Assembly (NCBI GenBank): GCA_024102725.1
Contig: JAGFJL010000122.1
Location: forward strand, 21,726 to 85,725
Length of the DNA stretch: 64,000 bases
Direction of reading: 5' to 3'
From: Nitrococcus mobilis
GTDB taxonomy: Bacteria; Pseudomonadota; Gammaproteobacteria; Nitrococcales; Nitrococcaceae
Both the position numbers and the translations under genes were made by a program. The notes below the pieces were generated by a model. That model was not told the DNA's origin. It did not search any database and was given only the letters and a program-made list of their open reading frames with translations. Below are positions 20,955 to 31,741 of this stretch, piece by piece. The first letter of the stretch is position 1, and the number at the start of each line of letters is the position of its first letter.

Positions 20955-22124
20955 GTGCAACCGCATAAGCGCGTAACGCAGTTCATACTCAGATACCTTG
21001 GTATCGGTGTCGCCGTTGCGATGGTCACGATCTGGCTGGCGCCCGGGCTGCTACCCACCGAGCGACCGATCGTGGAGATCCACGAAACACCGCTTGCAAG
21101 CCGCGTCGCTATGGTGCAAACGGCAACGGCGCCGATCTCCTACGCCGAAGCCGTCATGCGAGCGGCCCCGGCAGTGGTGAATATCTACACCGCTAAGCAG
21201 GTAGCCGAACCACGCCACCCGTTTTTCGACGAGCCTATGCTGCGCCGCTACTTCGGCGAGCGATACGATCAGCCCCGCAAACGCCTGGAGACCTCCTTGG
21301 GCTCCGGCGTCGTGATCAGCAGCAAGGGCTATGTGCTGACGAATAATCACGTCATCGATGGCGCCGACGAAATCCAAGTGCTGCTCTCCGACGGACGCAG
21401 TGCCGCGGCGCTCATCGTAGGCAGCGATCCCGAAACCGACCTGGCGGTGTTGCGAGTCGGCCTAAAGGGATTACCCACCGTAACGCTCGGCCACTCCCAA
21501 ACTTTGCGGGTCGGCGACGTTGTGCTCGCCATTGGCAATCCCTTCGGTATCGGGCAAACGGTCACTCAGGGTATCATAAGCGCAACCGGGCGCAGCCAGC
21601 TCGGCTTGGCCACGATCGAGAACTTCATTCAAACGGATGCCGCCATTAATCCCGGCAACTCCGGGGGTGCGCTAATCAACGGGCACGGGGAAGTGGTGGG
21701 TATTAACACCGCTATTTTCAGCCGTACCGGAGGATCGCTGGGTATCGGTTTTGCCATCCCGATTAGCCTCGCGCGCGGCGTTTTCAAGGGCATCGTCGAA
21801 GACGGCCGCGTTATCCGCGGTTGGATCGGTATTCAGGTCCAGAGCACCACGCCGCAGCTGGCCACTGCATACGGGTTGGCCGCCTCAACACACGGAGTGC
21901 TTATCGCCGATGTGCAACACGACGGTCCGGCAGCCCGAGCCGGGCTAAAGCCAGGGGACATGTTGCTGAGCATAAATGGTAACCCGGTCGCCAACATCCA
22001 CGACCTCCTTACGGTAATTACGGCCCAGAAACCTGGTACCACGATCGTGGTCTCTGGGCTGCACGACAACGGCCGTGCTTTCCAACGCCGTGTCTCGATC
22101 GAGGAACGCCCACGCCGACTATAG
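20955..22124 (+). CDS. DegS/AlgW-type membrane-anchored periplasmic serine protease
   Basis: Proteases of this class sense misfolded outer-membrane porins through a PDZ domain and cut the anti-sigma factor RseA/MucA to release RpoE/AlgU. The 389-residue protein has one N-terminal membrane segment (residues 12-30), a trypsin-like domain with His132 (NNHVIDG), Asp162 (TDLAVLRV) and Ser236 (GNSGGAL), and a single C-terminal PDZ domain from about 285. One PDZ and an uncleaved anchor favour DegS/AlgW over DegP. The start is GTG. No rseA lies in the window, although an RpoE-like sigma gene does (57159-57863). Confidence 0.92.
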   Translation: MQPHKRVTQFILRYLGIGVAVAMVTIWLAPGLLPTERPIVEIHETPLASRVAMVQTATAPISYAEAVMRAAPAVVNIYTAKQVAEPRHPFFDEPMLRRYFGERYDQPRKRLETSLGSGVVISSKGYVLTNNHVIDGADEIQVLLSDGRSAAALIVGSDPETDLAVLRVGLKGLPTVTLGHSQTLRVGDVVLAIGNPFGIGQTVTQGIISATGRSQLGLATIENFIQTDAAINPGNSGGALINGHGEVVGINTAIFSRTGGSLGIGFAIPISLARGVFKGIVEDGRVIRGWIGIQVQSTTPQLATAYGLAASTHGVLIADVQHDGPAARAGLKPGDMLLSINGNPVANIHDLLTVITAQKPGTTIVVSGLHDNGRAFQRRVSIEERPRRL

Positions 22125-22133
22125 GGGCGAGTG

Positions 22134-23447
22134 CTATTCGCCGCCGGATTCCCGCACTCTACATTCGGCCGATCGTGCATGCGCGGTCAGGCCCTCACCC
22201 CGCGCGAGCCGCCCGGCGATGCGCCCCAGGCGGGCGGCACCGTCGCCAGAGCAGTACACCAAGCTGGTGCGTTTCTGAAAATCATACACGCCGAGTGGCG
22301 AGGCAAAACGCGCTGTGCGTGAGGTCGGCAGGACATGGTTAGGCCCCGCACAGTAATCGCCGAAGACTTCGGCCGTGTTTCGGCCCAGGAAAACCGCCCC
22401 GGCATGGCGCACGGCGCTGAGCATTCGTTCGGGTTCGATCAGCGACAACTCCAGATGCTCCGGGGCGACGAAATTGACCACCTCCGCCGCCTCGGCAAGA
22501 TCCCGGACGCAGACCAACGCTCCACGGCTGTTGAGGGCGGCACGAATAATCTCGGAGCGCTCCATAGCAGGCAAAAGGCGCTCCATAGCGCTTTGCACTT
22601 GGTCCAGGTACAACGGATCGGGACAGACGAGCATGGCGCGGGCATCTTCGTCGTGTTCAGCCTGGGCGAACAGATCGACGGCGATCCACTCGGGATCGGT
22701 TTGGCCATCGCAGACAACCATGATTTCCGAAGGCCCGGCGATCATGTCGATCCCGACCTGACCGAAAACCCGCCGCTTAGCCTCCGCAACATAGGCATTG
22801 CCCGGGCCAACGATTTTGTCCACTGCGGCAATGGTCTCACTGCCATAGGCCAGGGCACCGATGGCCTGGGCGCCGCCGATCGTATACAACCGGTCCACTC
22901 GCGCGATCTGGGCCGCCGCAAGAACCAAGGGATTGATCTCGCCTCCTGGAGCCGGGGCAACCATAGTGATTTCATCGACCCCGGCCACACGCGCGGGCAA
23001 CACGTTCATAAGCACCGAGGAAGGATAGGCCGCTTTACCGCCCGGCACATACACTCCCACACGCTCCAACGGCGTCACCTGCTGGCCGAGAACGCTGCCG
23101 TCGGGCTCGGTATAAGACCACGACTCGGTTTTCTGGTGCTGATGATAAGCGCGGATTCGCTCCGCGGCGAACTCCAATGCCTCGCGCTGCCCATTCGGGA
23201 GTCTGTCCAGGGCGGCGGCCCTGCGCTCGGGCGGAATCTCCAGTTCAGCGACACAGCGGGCCGTGCTGCGGTCGAAGCGGGCCGTATACTCCAGCACAGC
23301 GGAATCGCCGCGCCGGCGAACCGCTTCGAGAATCTCGGCGACGGCTTGCTCTACCTGCCCCGTAGCGCCGCTATCCCAATCCATTAGCCGCCGGAGATTG
23401 CCCCAAAAATCCGGCTGTGTAGTACTCAGACGTTTGATCGTAAGCAT
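22134..23447 (-). CDS. hisD: Histidinol dehydrogenase
   Basis: HisD is the zinc and NAD-dependent enzyme that oxidises L-histidinol to L-histidine in two steps, the end of histidine biosynthesis. The 437 residues carry family blocks [76 protein letters not shown] and [12 protein letters not shown]. It follows hisG by 18 bases and converges on the protease gene with a 9-base gap. The other his genes are not in the window. Confidence 0.96.
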   Translation of the reverse strand: MLTIKRLSTTQPDFWGNLRRLMDWDSGATGQVEQAVAEILEAVRRRGDSAVLEYTARFDRSTARCVAELEIPPERRAAALDRLPNGQREALEFAAERIRAYHQHQKTESWSYTEPDGSVLGQQVTPLERVGVYVPGGKAAYPSSVLMNVLPARVAGVDEITMVAPAPGGEINPLVLAAAQIARVDRLYTIGGAQAIGALAYGSETIAAVDKIVGPGNAYVAEAKRRVFGQVGIDMIAGPSEIMVVCDGQTDPEWIAVDLFAQAEHDEDARAMLVCPDPLYLDQVQSAMERLLPAMERSEIIRAALNSRGALVCVRDLAEAAEVVNFVAPEHLELSLIEPERMLSAVRHAGAVFLGRNTAEVFGDYCAGPNHVLPTSRTARFASPLGVYDFQKRTSLVYCSGDGAARLGRIAGRLARGEGLTAHARSAECRVRESGGE

Positions 23448-23465
23448 CTCCCGCTCCCAGCGTGA

Positions 23466-24167
23466 TCAGGATTTACCGGTTGCACCTGAGCTCGCCGCCG
23501 AGCGGTGCATTGCCGTTACGGCAGCCTGCATCCGCGCCAGAAACGGCTTGATCAGCCGATGTTTGGTTTTCATGGCCGCTCGATTGACTACCAAGCGCGA
23601 GCTGATATCGGCAATGTGCTCGAGTGGCGCGAGACCATTGGCCCGCAAGGTACGGCCGGTGTCGACGAGATCGACGATCAAATCGGCCAATCCAACCAGC
23701 GGCGCAAGCTCCATAGAACCGTAAAGCTTGATAAGCTCGACCTGCCGCCCCTGCTCGGCAAAGTAGCGGCGGGTAATATTGATGTATTTCGTGGCTACAC
23801 GAGCGCGCCGGGCGCTCACGTTTGCGCCGGGTCGCCCGGCGATTACGAGACGACAGCGGGCGATGCCGAGATCCAGCGGCTCATAGAGCCCCTGCCCACC
23901 ATATTCCATGAGCACGTCCTTACCCGTCACGCCCACATCGGCGCCACCATATTCGACGTAGGTCGGCGCATCCGCGGCGCGCACGATCACCAGCCGTACC
24001 TGCGCCACACCGGTAGCCAAAAACAACCGGCGACTCGCCTGCGGTTGCTCCACCGGTTCGATGCCAGCGAAACCCAGCAGCGGCAGCGTTTCCGTCAGAA
24101 TCCGGCCCTTTGACAGGGCAATTACTAGCGTATCATCGTCACTCACGGCAAACCGCGGCTCCTGCAT
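23466..24167 (-). CDS. hisG: ATP phosphoribosyltransferase catalytic subunit, short form
   Basis: HisG condenses ATP and PRPP in the committed step of histidine synthesis. At about 233 residues it is the short form, lacking the C-terminal regulatory ACT-like domain, so it should need HisZ, encoded elsewhere. The core is visible from [19 protein letters not shown] through [18 protein letters not shown] to a PRPP loop in [17 protein letters not shown] use the ATG at 24167, one base after the murA stop; an upstream start at 24197 would overlap murA. Confidence 0.93.
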   Translation of the reverse strand: MQEPRFAVSDDDTLVIALSKGRILTETLPLLGFAGIEPVEQPQASRRLFLATGVAQVRLVIVRAADAPTYVEYGGADVGVTGKDVLMEYGGQGLYEPLDLGIARCRLVIAGRPGANVSARRARVATKYINITRRYFAEQGRQVELIKLYGSMELAPLVGLADLIVDLVDTGRTLRANGLAPLEHIADISSRLVVNRAAMKTKHRLIKPFLARMQAAVTAMHRSAASSGATGKS

Positions 24168-24168
24168 T

Positions 24169-25431
<1,263 letters not shown>

Positions 25432-25683
25432 TCAGCCATCATTCCGTTCCGCTGCCCACTGCGCGGGAGTCAGCGTGCGCAGCGAGATCGCGTGCAGCAC
25501 CTCACTATCGATGTGCTCCTGCAAAAGGGCATAGACCATGCGGTGACGCTTGAGCATGGGTGCGCCTTCGAAATCCGCGCTGACGACGAGCGCCTGGAAA
25601 TGTCGACCATCACCGGCAACCTCCACGCGCGCATCGGTGAAACCGGTTTCAATCAGCTGCTTGATCTGCTGCGGATTCATCAT
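25432..25683 (-). CDS. ibaG: BolA-family protein IbaG
   Basis: IbaG is a small BolA-like protein that interacts with monothiol glutaredoxins and is linked to iron-sulfur handling and acid response. The 83 residues show the class II KH-like fold (IKQLIETGFTDARVEVAGDG, HFQALVVSADFEG, KRHRMVYALLQEHI). The ATG at 25683 overlaps the mlaB stop; the long frame further upstream is a shadow. It is the last gene of the Mla group before murA, as in E. coli. Confidence 0.92.
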   Translation of the reverse strand: MMNPQQIKQLIETGFTDARVEVAGDGRHFQALVVSADFEGAPMLKRHRMVYALLQEHIDSEVLHAISLRTLTPAQWAAERNDG

Positions 25684-26036
25684 GGACGCTCTCCTGTAAT
25701 GCGCCGGCCGTCCGCATCGGTCTCGGAATCCGCCGGCAAAAGCGGCAGTATCCGCTCGACTCCGCTCAGACGGGCAATCGTAAGGAGCTGTTGCGGAATA
25801 TTGACGAATTCCAGGACGTGGCCGAAGGCGCGCGCCAAGCGCGTCCATTCGATCAAAAACGCCAATCCCGCGCTGTCCACCCGCTCGAGCTCAGCGAGAT
25901 CGACGCGCAGCCGCGGCTCCTGCCTAACCATCGAGTCCAAATTCTTGCTCAGCCCAGGAACTGTCTCAAAGGTCAGCTCGCCCAGCAACGCCAGCCGTCC
26001 TCCCTCTTCCTTGGTTGCCAAATGCGCTGCGCTCAT
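25680..26036 (-). CDS. mlaB: MlaB, STAS-domain subunit of the Mla transporter
   Basis: MlaB is the cytoplasmic STAS-domain protein that binds the MlaF ATPase and stabilises the MlaFEDB complex. The 118 residues have the STAS pattern: LALLGELTFETVPGL, a central strand RLRVDLAELERVDSAGLAFL with the DSAG turn, and a final helix in QQLLTIARLSGVERIL. It overlaps mlaC and ibaG by 4 bases each. Confidence 0.92.
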   Translation of the reverse strand: MSAAHLATKEEGGRLALLGELTFETVPGLSKNLDSMVRQEPRLRVDLAELERVDSAGLAFLIEWTRLARAFGHVLEFVNIPQQLLTIARLSGVERILPLLPADSETDADGRRITGERP

Positions 26037-26656
26037 GGCGAGTGTGCGCTCTCGGTGTTGCGCTGCGCGAGTTGCTCGATCAACGCGTCCAGACCATGAC
26101 GCCGGATCTCGGAGCTAAACGAGCTACGGTAAGTTTGCACTAGACTGGCGTTATTGGTAATCACATCGAAGACCTTCCAACCAGCGCCTCGCTTCTTGTA
26201 AAACTTGTAGTCAAGCGGGATCGGCGGACCGTCGGCCTGCTTGATGCTGGAGTGCACGGTCACACGCCCAGAACTCGGCTCGGAACGCAGCGGCTCGAAC
26301 TCCACGCTCTGCCCGGAATACTCGGCTAACGACCGGCCATAGGTGCGCACCAGCAGCTGGCGAAACTCATCGACGAAGCGCTTGCGCTGATCAGGCTCGG
26401 CCGTACGCCAATTCTGAGCCAATACGAGCCGGCTCATGAGCTCGAAATCGAAGTGCGGCAACACCAGCTCCTTGACCAAATCATAGATCATGGAGGGATC
26501 GCGCTTTAACTCAGCGCGATGTGCCCTTATGGCCTGCAGCGTCTGCTCGGTGGTCTGCCGCGCCAACACATCCGGCGGCACAGCACTCGCGCCGAGCGAA
26601 TCCGCCGCCACAGTCAGCCAAGCCATGACAAGCATTACAACGATTCGGCGTATCAA
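26033..26656 (-). CDS. mlaC: MlaC, periplasmic phospholipid-shuttle protein
   Basis: MlaC carries phospholipids between the outer-membrane MlaA and the inner-membrane MlaFEDB complex. The 207-residue protein starts with a signal peptide (MIRRIVVMLVMAWLTVAADSLGA) and contains the Tol-Tol-Ttg2 family blocks YDLVKELVLPHFDFELMSR, RFVDEFRQLLVRTYGRSL and a KVFDVITNNASLVQTYR segment near the end. It overlaps mlaD upstream and mlaB downstream. Confidence 0.94.
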   Translation of the reverse strand: MIRRIVVMLVMAWLTVAADSLGASAVPPDVLARQTTEQTLQAIRAHRAELKRDPSMIYDLVKELVLPHFDFELMSRLVLAQNWRTAEPDQRKRFVDEFRQLLVRTYGRSLAEYSGQSVEFEPLRSEPSSGRVTVHSSIKQADGPPIPLDYKFYKKRGAGWKVFDVITNNASLVQTYRSSFSSEIRRHGLDALIEQLAQRNTESAHSP

Positions 26657-27150
26657 GGCTCCTGCCCTCCATCCGTGTTGCTCTTCGAGGTGCCCGCGGC
26701 CGTACTGTACAGGAATTGACCGATCAGCTGTTCGAGCACGACGGCCGACTGAGTCAGCATGATCTCGTCGCCGGGCTTTAGCACCTCGTCCATGCCGCCG
26801 GGTTGCAAACCGATGTATTGCTCTCCCAGCAAGCCGGCGGTATAAATGCTGGCGCTGGTATCCTGCGGTAGGTTGGCATACTTATCGGATATGGTCAGCA
26901 CCACCCGCGCCTCGAACGTCTTCGGATCGACGGCTATGTTTTCTACCCGGCCCACCGGTACTCCAGCCAGGGTTACCGGTGCGCGCACTTTCAACCCGCC
27001 GATATTTTGAAACTGAGCGATGACGTCATAGCCCTGAGTCTGCTGAAAGGCCGATATGTTACTGACCTTCAGGGCGAGGATAAGCAACGCGCCCAAACCC
27101 AGCAGGACGAACAGCCCCACCCCGGTCTCCAGCAATCGCGAATTCTGCAT
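26653..27150 (-). CDS. mlaD: MlaD, MCE-domain subunit of the Mla transporter
   Basis: MlaD forms a hexameric MCE ring in the periplasm that channels phospholipids to the MlaE permease. With the ATG at 27150 it has 165 residues: an N-terminal membrane anchor (LLETGVGLFVLLGLGALLIL), then an MCE domain with VIAQFQNIGGLKVRAPVTLAGVPVGR split across its strands and GLLGEQYIGLQPGG near its end. The longer open frame upstream overlaps mlaE and is not used. Confidence 0.94.
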   Translation of the reverse strand: MQNSRLLETGVGLFVLLGLGALLILALKVSNISAFQQTQGYDVIAQFQNIGGLKVRAPVTLAGVPVGRVENIAVDPKTFEARVVLTISDKYANLPQDTSASIYTAGLLGEQYIGLQPGGMDEVLKPGDEIMLTQSAVVLEQLIGQFLYSTAAGTSKSNTDGGQEP

Positions 27151-27179
27151 GCGTCCCGTCCGTGCGTTTGCGACTCCGC

Positions 27180-27956
27180 TCAATCGAACATGAGCGCGGT
27201 CAGGATGAAATCCAAGCCCAGCACCGCAAGCGAACTGTGCACCACCGTTCGGGTCGTAGCCCGGCTCACGCCCTCCGAGGTCGGTGTGCAATCGACCCCC
27301 TCGAACACCGCGGTCCAGGTAACGACGAAACCAAACACCAAACTCTTGATCACGCCATTGACTACATCTTCGGTGAAGCTGACCTGGGCCTGCATCTGTG
27401 ACCAAAACGCGCCGCTGTCCACGCCGAGCAGCACTGTGCCCACGAAATAGCCGCCGAATACGCCTACCAGCGTAAAAATCGCCGCAAGCAACGGTAACGC
27501 GATCATTCCGCCCAACAAACGAGGGGCTACGATCCGGCGCTCCGGGTCCACCGCCATCATCTCCATGCCGGAGAGTTGCTCGGTAGCCTTCATCAGCCCG
27601 ATCTCCGCCGTCAGTGCCGAGCCCGCGCGGCCACTGAACAGCAGCGCCGAGACGACCGGCCCCAATTCTCGGGTAAGCGATAATGCCACCAGCACGCCCA
27701 GCGATTGTTCGGCACCGAAGCTCACCAACGTATTATATCCTTGCAATCCCAGCACCATTCCGACGAACAGCCCCGAGACCGCTATGATAAGCAGTGAAAG
27801 TACGCCGGTGGCGTAGATCTGGTTGATCACCAACCCGGGGCGGCGCAGCAATCCCGGCAGACCGAGCAGCACTCGCAGCAGGAACATGTGGCCGCGCCCA
27901 AGACGAGCGGTCGCAGCCAGCGTCTGCTCGCCGAACAGCCGCAACCATTCGATCAT
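27180..27956 (-). CDS. mlaE: MlaE, permease subunit of the Mla transporter
   Basis: MlaE is the inner-membrane permease of the lipid ABC transporter. The 258-residue protein starts at the ATG at 27956, overlapping the mlaF stop, and has about five membrane segments. Family blocks include GMVLGLQGYNTLVSFGAE, LTRELGPVVSALLFSGRAG, SALTAEIGLMKATEQLS and the loop AVDPERRIVAPRLLGG. The previous part of the open frame up to 28067 is not homologous. Confidence 0.95.
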   Translation of the reverse strand: MIEWLRLFGEQTLAATARLGRGHMFLLRVLLGLPGLLRRPGLVINQIYATGVLSLLIIAVSGLFVGMVLGLQGYNTLVSFGAEQSLGVLVALSLTRELGPVVSALLFSGRAGSALTAEIGLMKATEQLSGMEMMAVDPERRIVAPRLLGGMIALPLLAAIFTLVGVFGGYFVGTVLLGVDSGAFWSQMQAQVSFTEDVVNGVIKSLVFGFVVTWTAVFEGVDCTPTSEGVSRATTRTVVHSSLAVLGLDFILTALMFD

Positions 27957-28795
27957 AGCGCGGCCCCGGCGCCGCGGTGGCCGAGCAAATCCTCCTCGAG
28001 CGACGGTCCCGGATAATGAAACGGCACCGGCCCATCCGGCAAAGCGTTGAGGAATTGCTGGACCCACTCGGAGGATGACGCACGCAGCGCTTGCGGCGAC
28101 CCGGACTCCACCACCTTGCCCGCTGAGATCACGTGCACGCGGTCGGCAATTTCCGCCGTCTCCGCCACATCGTGGGAAACAACGATGCTGGTCAAGCCGA
28201 GGGCATCGTTGAGCAGACGAATGAGGCGCACCAAAATACCCATGGAAATAGGATCCTGCCCAGAGAAAGGTTCGTCGTACATGACGACCATCGGATCCAA
28301 GGCAAGGGCGCGCGCCAAGGCCACGCGGCGGGCCATGCCACCGGAGAGCTCAGCCGGATAGAGCGCGTGGGCGCCGCGCAGGCCGACCGCTTCGAGTTTG
28401 ATCAGCACCAGGTGCCGGATCAGCGCTTGCGACAAACGGGTATGCTCGCGCAGCGGAAAGGCCACGTTCTCGAAGCAATTCAAATGGGTAAACAGCGCCC
28501 CGCTTTGGAACAGCATCCCCATGCGCTTGCGCAATTGGTAGAGTGCCCGGCGCTTGAGCGTATGGACGTCCACTCCATCGATCCGGATCCGGCCGGCATC
28601 TGGACGCAGTTGCCCACCGATCAAACGCAGCAGGGTCGTCTTGCCGGTGCCGCTCGGGCCCATGATCGCGGCAACCTCGCCCCGGCGAATGCTGATATTC
28701 ACACCCGCAAAGATCTGCCGCGTCCCGCGCGAGAAATGTAAATTCTCGATCTCGACCACGCAGTCGTTGGTTCGACCACCTGTATCAGTTGCCAT
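27953..28795 (-). CDS. mlaF: MlaF, ATPase subunit of the Mla transporter
   Basis: MlaF powers phospholipid transport. The 280 residues contain Walker A GPSGTGKTT, the Q-loop region MLFQSGALFTHLNCFENV, the signature LSGGMARRVALARAL, Walker B VVMYDEP followed by SGQDP, and the switch histidine in VSHDVAE. The C-terminus is somewhat extended. It is the first gene of mlaFEDCB-ibaG-murA and diverges from kdsD across 272 bases. Confidence 0.95.
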   Translation of the reverse strand: MATDTGGRTNDCVVEIENLHFSRGTRQIFAGVNISIRRGEVAAIMGPSGTGKTTLLRLIGGQLRPDAGRIRIDGVDVHTLKRRALYQLRKRMGMLFQSGALFTHLNCFENVAFPLREHTRLSQALIRHLVLIKLEAVGLRGAHALYPAELSGGMARRVALARALALDPMVVMYDEPFSGQDPISMGILVRLIRLLNDALGLTSIVVSHDVAETAEIADRVHVISAGKVVESGSPQALRASSSEWVQQFLNALPDGPVPFHYPGPSLEEDLLGHRGAGAAL

Positions 28796-29067
28796 CTGCG
28801 ATCGCTCGAACTACCCACCCCGTCGCCGAGCGGCGAAATAGCGGCATACGGGGCCTCGAAGTGCTTGTTGGAAATTCTTATTATCGGCGAGCATCCGCAG
28901 TATCCAGCATAGAACCCCACACAGTCAAATCACCGCCGGCCGCGTAACCCACACCGTAAGGGCGAACGGGACGTTGCCATCGGCAAGGCCATCGGGTCCA
29001 ATAGGACTCATCCAGAACACGCGCACCTACAGTCGTTGCGCTACCGGTCGATCACAAGGAGTGCACC
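28796..29067. other. Divergent intergenic region between mlaF and kdsD
   Basis: This 272-base interval must hold the promoters of both the mla-murA and kdsD-lpt units. A locally AT-rich patch around 28872-28890 contains GATAAT on the minus strand, a possible -10 for mlaF without a good -35. A clear ribosome site (AGGAG, 6 bases before the ATG) precedes kdsD. I see no open frame or stable repeat. Confidence 0.4.
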
Positions 29068-30081
29068 ATGACCGAGCCGCGTACCCTCCGCCCGTTGTCG
29101 CCGCGTCGAACCACCGATGAGGATCTGTGCCGACTCGGCCGCGCTGTCATAGAGGTGGAGGCTGCCTCCATTTCGGCACTCGGGCAACGCATCGGTCACG
29201 ACTTCGCCCAGGCCTGCCGCTTGCTGCTCGATTGCCAGGGACGCGTGGTCGTCACGGGCATGGGTAAATCGGGGCATATCGGCGGCAAACTCGCCGCCAC
29301 CCTGGCGAGCACCGGCACGCCGGCTTTTTTCGTCCACCCCGGTGAAGCCAGCCACGGCGATCTCGGCATGATCACCGCGAGCGATGCGGTCATCGCATTA
29401 TCGAACTCCGGCGAAACCCGGGAAATCACCATCCTGCTGCCGTTGATCAAACGCCTCGATGTGCCGCTTATTGCGCTGACGGGCAACCCAAACTCCACGC
29501 TTGCGCGCGCGGCCTCGGTGCACATCGATATCAGCGTCACGGAGGAAGCCTGCCCGCTCGGCCTAGCCCCTACGTCGAGCACTACCGCCACCCTGGCTAT
29601 GGGAGATGCGCTGGCGATCGCCCTGCTCGATGCACGTGGTTTCACCCGCGAGGACTTCGCACGCTCTCATCCCGGCGGCTCGCTGGGTCGACGCCTGTTG
29701 CTGCGCATAGAAGACATCATGCACGTGGGAGAGCGCATTCCACGGGTCGCCCCAGAGACGTTATTGAGCCATGCGCTTGTGGAGATGACCAACAAGGGGC
29801 TGGGTATGACCACTGTGGTCGATGCCGAAGGCCAGATATTGGGAATCTTTACAGACGGCGACCTACGGCGCGCCCTGGATCATCAAATCGATGTCCATAC
29901 CACTCGCATGGCCGAGGTCATGACCCCCGGCGGGCGCACCGTTCATGCCCACAGCTTGGCCGCAGAGGCGCTGCAGCTCATGGAGCGACATAAGATCAAC
30001 GCCTTATTGGTGGTGGACAACGAGAACCGCCTGATCGGAGCGCTCAACATGCACGACCTATTGCAAGCGGGCGTGGTTTGA
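29068..30081 (+). CDS. kdsD: Arabinose-5-phosphate isomerase (KDO pathway)
   Basis: KdsD converts ribulose-5-phosphate to arabinose-5-phosphate, the first step of KDO synthesis for LPS. The 337-residue protein has an N-terminal SIS domain (VVVTGMGKSGHIGGKLAATL, SNSGETREITILLP, the motif TSSTTATLAMGDALA) and a C-terminal tandem CBS pair (LVEMTNKGLGMTTVVDAEG, MERHKINALLVVDNENRL). It leads the kdsD-kdsC-lptCAB operon and its stop overlaps the kdsC start. Confidence 0.96.
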   Translation: MTEPRTLRPLSPRRTTDEDLCRLGRAVIEVEAASISALGQRIGHDFAQACRLLLDCQGRVVVTGMGKSGHIGGKLAATLASTGTPAFFVHPGEASHGDLGMITASDAVIALSNSGETREITILLPLIKRLDVPLIALTGNPNSTLARAASVHIDISVTEEACPLGLAPTSSTTATLAMGDALAIALLDARGFTREDFARSHPGGSLGRRLLLRIEDIMHVGERIPRVAPETLLSHALVEMTNKGLGMTTVVDAEGQILGIFTDGDLRRALDHQIDVHTTRMAEVMTPGGRTVHAHSLAAEALQLMERHKINALLVVDNENRLIGALNMHDLLQAGVV

Positions 30082-30638
30082 TGGCGGCATTCGCCGATGC
30101 CTACTGCACACGCCCGAGCGCCGAGGTGATCGCACGGGCGGCACGAGTGCGATTGCTAACGCTAGATGTCGACGGCGTACTCACCGACGGCACGCTCTAC
30201 ATCGGTCAGTACGGCGAGATCATGAAGCCGTTTCACAGCCATGACGGTCAAGGCATCAAAATGGCCATCGCCTCTGGCATCGAAGTCGCCATGCTGAGCG
30301 CGCGCTGCTGCGCTACAGTGGCACGGCGCGCGCGCGAGCTGGGCGTTCGTCACGTTGTCCAAGGCGCGCAGGACAAACGCCTCGCCTTGACCGCGCTGTG
30401 CGAGGGACTGAAACTCACCGCGCTCGACTGCGCCTACGTCGGCGATGATATCGTCGACCTCGGAGCCGTGCGCATGGCAGGGCTCGGCATCGCGGTAGCC
30501 GACGCCCATCCCCGGATCGCCGCAGCCTGCCATTGGCAGACCCGCCGCCGCGGCGGTCACGGCGCCGTACGCGAGGTCTGTGAATTACTGCTCGCAGCAC
30601 GCGAGTGTCTGCAAGATTTGCTGGAGCAACATGGCTAG
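30081..30638 (+). CDS. kdsC: KDO-8-phosphate phosphatase
   Basis: KdsC is a HAD-family phosphatase that releases KDO from KDO-8-phosphate. The 185-residue protein has the HAD nucleophile motif LTLDVDGVLTDGTLY with Asp29 and Asp31, and motif IV YVGDDIVDLGAV; the cap is minimal, as in the tetrameric KdsC class. I start at the ATG at 30081, overlapping the kdsD TGA; a TTG one codon earlier is less likely. Confidence 0.95.
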   Translation: MAAFADAYCTRPSAEVIARAARVRLLTLDVDGVLTDGTLYIGQYGEIMKPFHSHDGQGIKMAIASGIEVAMLSARCCATVARRARELGVRHVVQGAQDKRLALTALCEGLKLTALDCAYVGDDIVDLGAVRMAGLGIAVADAHPRIAAACHWQTRRRGGHGAVREVCELLLAARECLQDLLEQHG

Positions 30639-31200
30639 CGTCCGTCGCTATCGTTTCTTTCCCGTCGCGGTATTCGGCTTGCTGGCACCGCTGGCTTGGT
30701 GGCTATTCGATGAGCAGCGCCCGGTTCGACCGCGATCCGAACAGCCCCAAGCCACCTATTATTTGGGTGACTTCGACCTACACGTTACGCGCCCAGACGG
30801 GCGCGCCGACTACGCCATTCGGGGCAAGCGCATGGTTCATTACCGGCAAGCCGACGTATCGCTGATCGAACGGCCGGTATGGACCGTATACACACCGACC
30901 GGAGCACCCTGGCGCGGCCGCGCCGACAACGGCCGGATAGCGGCCGGTGGTAGCGAAGTGCAGCTGTATGGCAGCGTACGGCTACATCGCCCAGCGAGCG
31001 CGGACAACACCGCGATCACGCTGAAGACGCAGCGCCTGCATCTACGCCCGCATGAGGACTATGCCGATACCGACACGCCGGTGACCGTTTATGGCCGCGA
31101 TTTCCGCATCGACGCCATCGGGGCCCGAGCCTGGCTGCGCAAGCAGCGCATCCAGCTGCTCGCCGCAGCCAAGGGATACTATGCCGCATCGAATCGCTGA
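30631..31200 (+). CDS. lptC: LptC, LPS-transport bridge protein
   Basis: LptC is a bitopic inner-membrane protein that receives LPS from LptB2FG and passes it to LptA. The 189-residue product has one N-terminal membrane span (FFPVAVFGLLAPLAWWLF) and a periplasmic jellyroll (TYYLGDFDLHVTRPDGRADY, VHYRQADVSLIERPVW). The ATG at 30631 overlaps kdsC by 8 bases. The gene overlaps lptA by 20 bases. Confidence 0.92.
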   Translation: MASVRRYRFFPVAVFGLLAPLAWWLFDEQRPVRPRSEQPQATYYLGDFDLHVTRPDGRADYAIRGKRMVHYRQADVSLIERPVWTVYTPTGAPWRGRADNGRIAAGGSEVQLYGSVRLHRPASADNTAITLKTQRLHLRPHEDYADTDTPVTVYGRDFRIDAIGARAWLRKQRIQLLAAAKGYYAASNR

Positions 31201-31741
31201 GTGGGGACTCGGCTGGTCTCTGCTCGTCACGGTCATGATCGCGCTGCTCGCACCGTACTCGAACAGCGTGGCTCGCGACAGCGATCGCGACCAACCCATC
31301 AAGCTAAGCGCGAACCAGGCCGAAATCGATAACGTCAAAGGCGTGAGCGTCTACCGGGGTGATGTCGTGCTCACTCAGGGGACGCTGCGCATCACCGGCG
31401 AGGTCATGCATATCTATTACGCCCCGGACAGTCGAGCACTCGATCGCATCATCGTGGAAGGCCATCCGGCAACCTATCGGGAATTGCCCGAGGGTGAGAG
31501 TGAATACGTGCACGCCAAAGCGCCCCGCATGGAGTATTACGAAACCGGACCACGCCGGATCCGGCTGCTCCAGGGAGCCACGTTGTGGCAAGGCTCCAAT
31601 ACGTTTCGCGGCAACCAGGTTGTCTACGACATCGAGGCGGACCACGTCGAGGCCCACTCCGGCAAGGATAAAACGAAGCGTATCCACATCACCATCTACC
31701 CTAATCAGCCACATGCTAAGCAAGCGGGCGAAGGTCGATGA
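31181..31741 (+). CDS. lptA: LptA, periplasmic LPS-transport bridge
   Basis: LptA oligomerises into the beta-jellyroll bridge that carries LPS across the periplasm. The 186-residue protein has an N-terminal signal-like hydrophobic stretch ([18 protein letters not shown]) and an OstA domain: [39 protein letters not shown], then [20 protein letters not shown]. The ATG at 31181 lies inside the 3' end of lptC. Confidence 0.94.
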   Translation: MPHRIAEWGLGWSLLVTVMIALLAPYSNSVARDSDRDQPIKLSANQAEIDNVKGVSVYRGDVVLTQGTLRITGEVMHIYYAPDSRALDRIIVEGHPATYRELPEGESEYVHAKAPRMEYYETGPRRIRLLQGATLWQGSNTFRGNQVVYDIEADHVEAHSGKDKTKRIHITIYPNQPHAKQAGEGR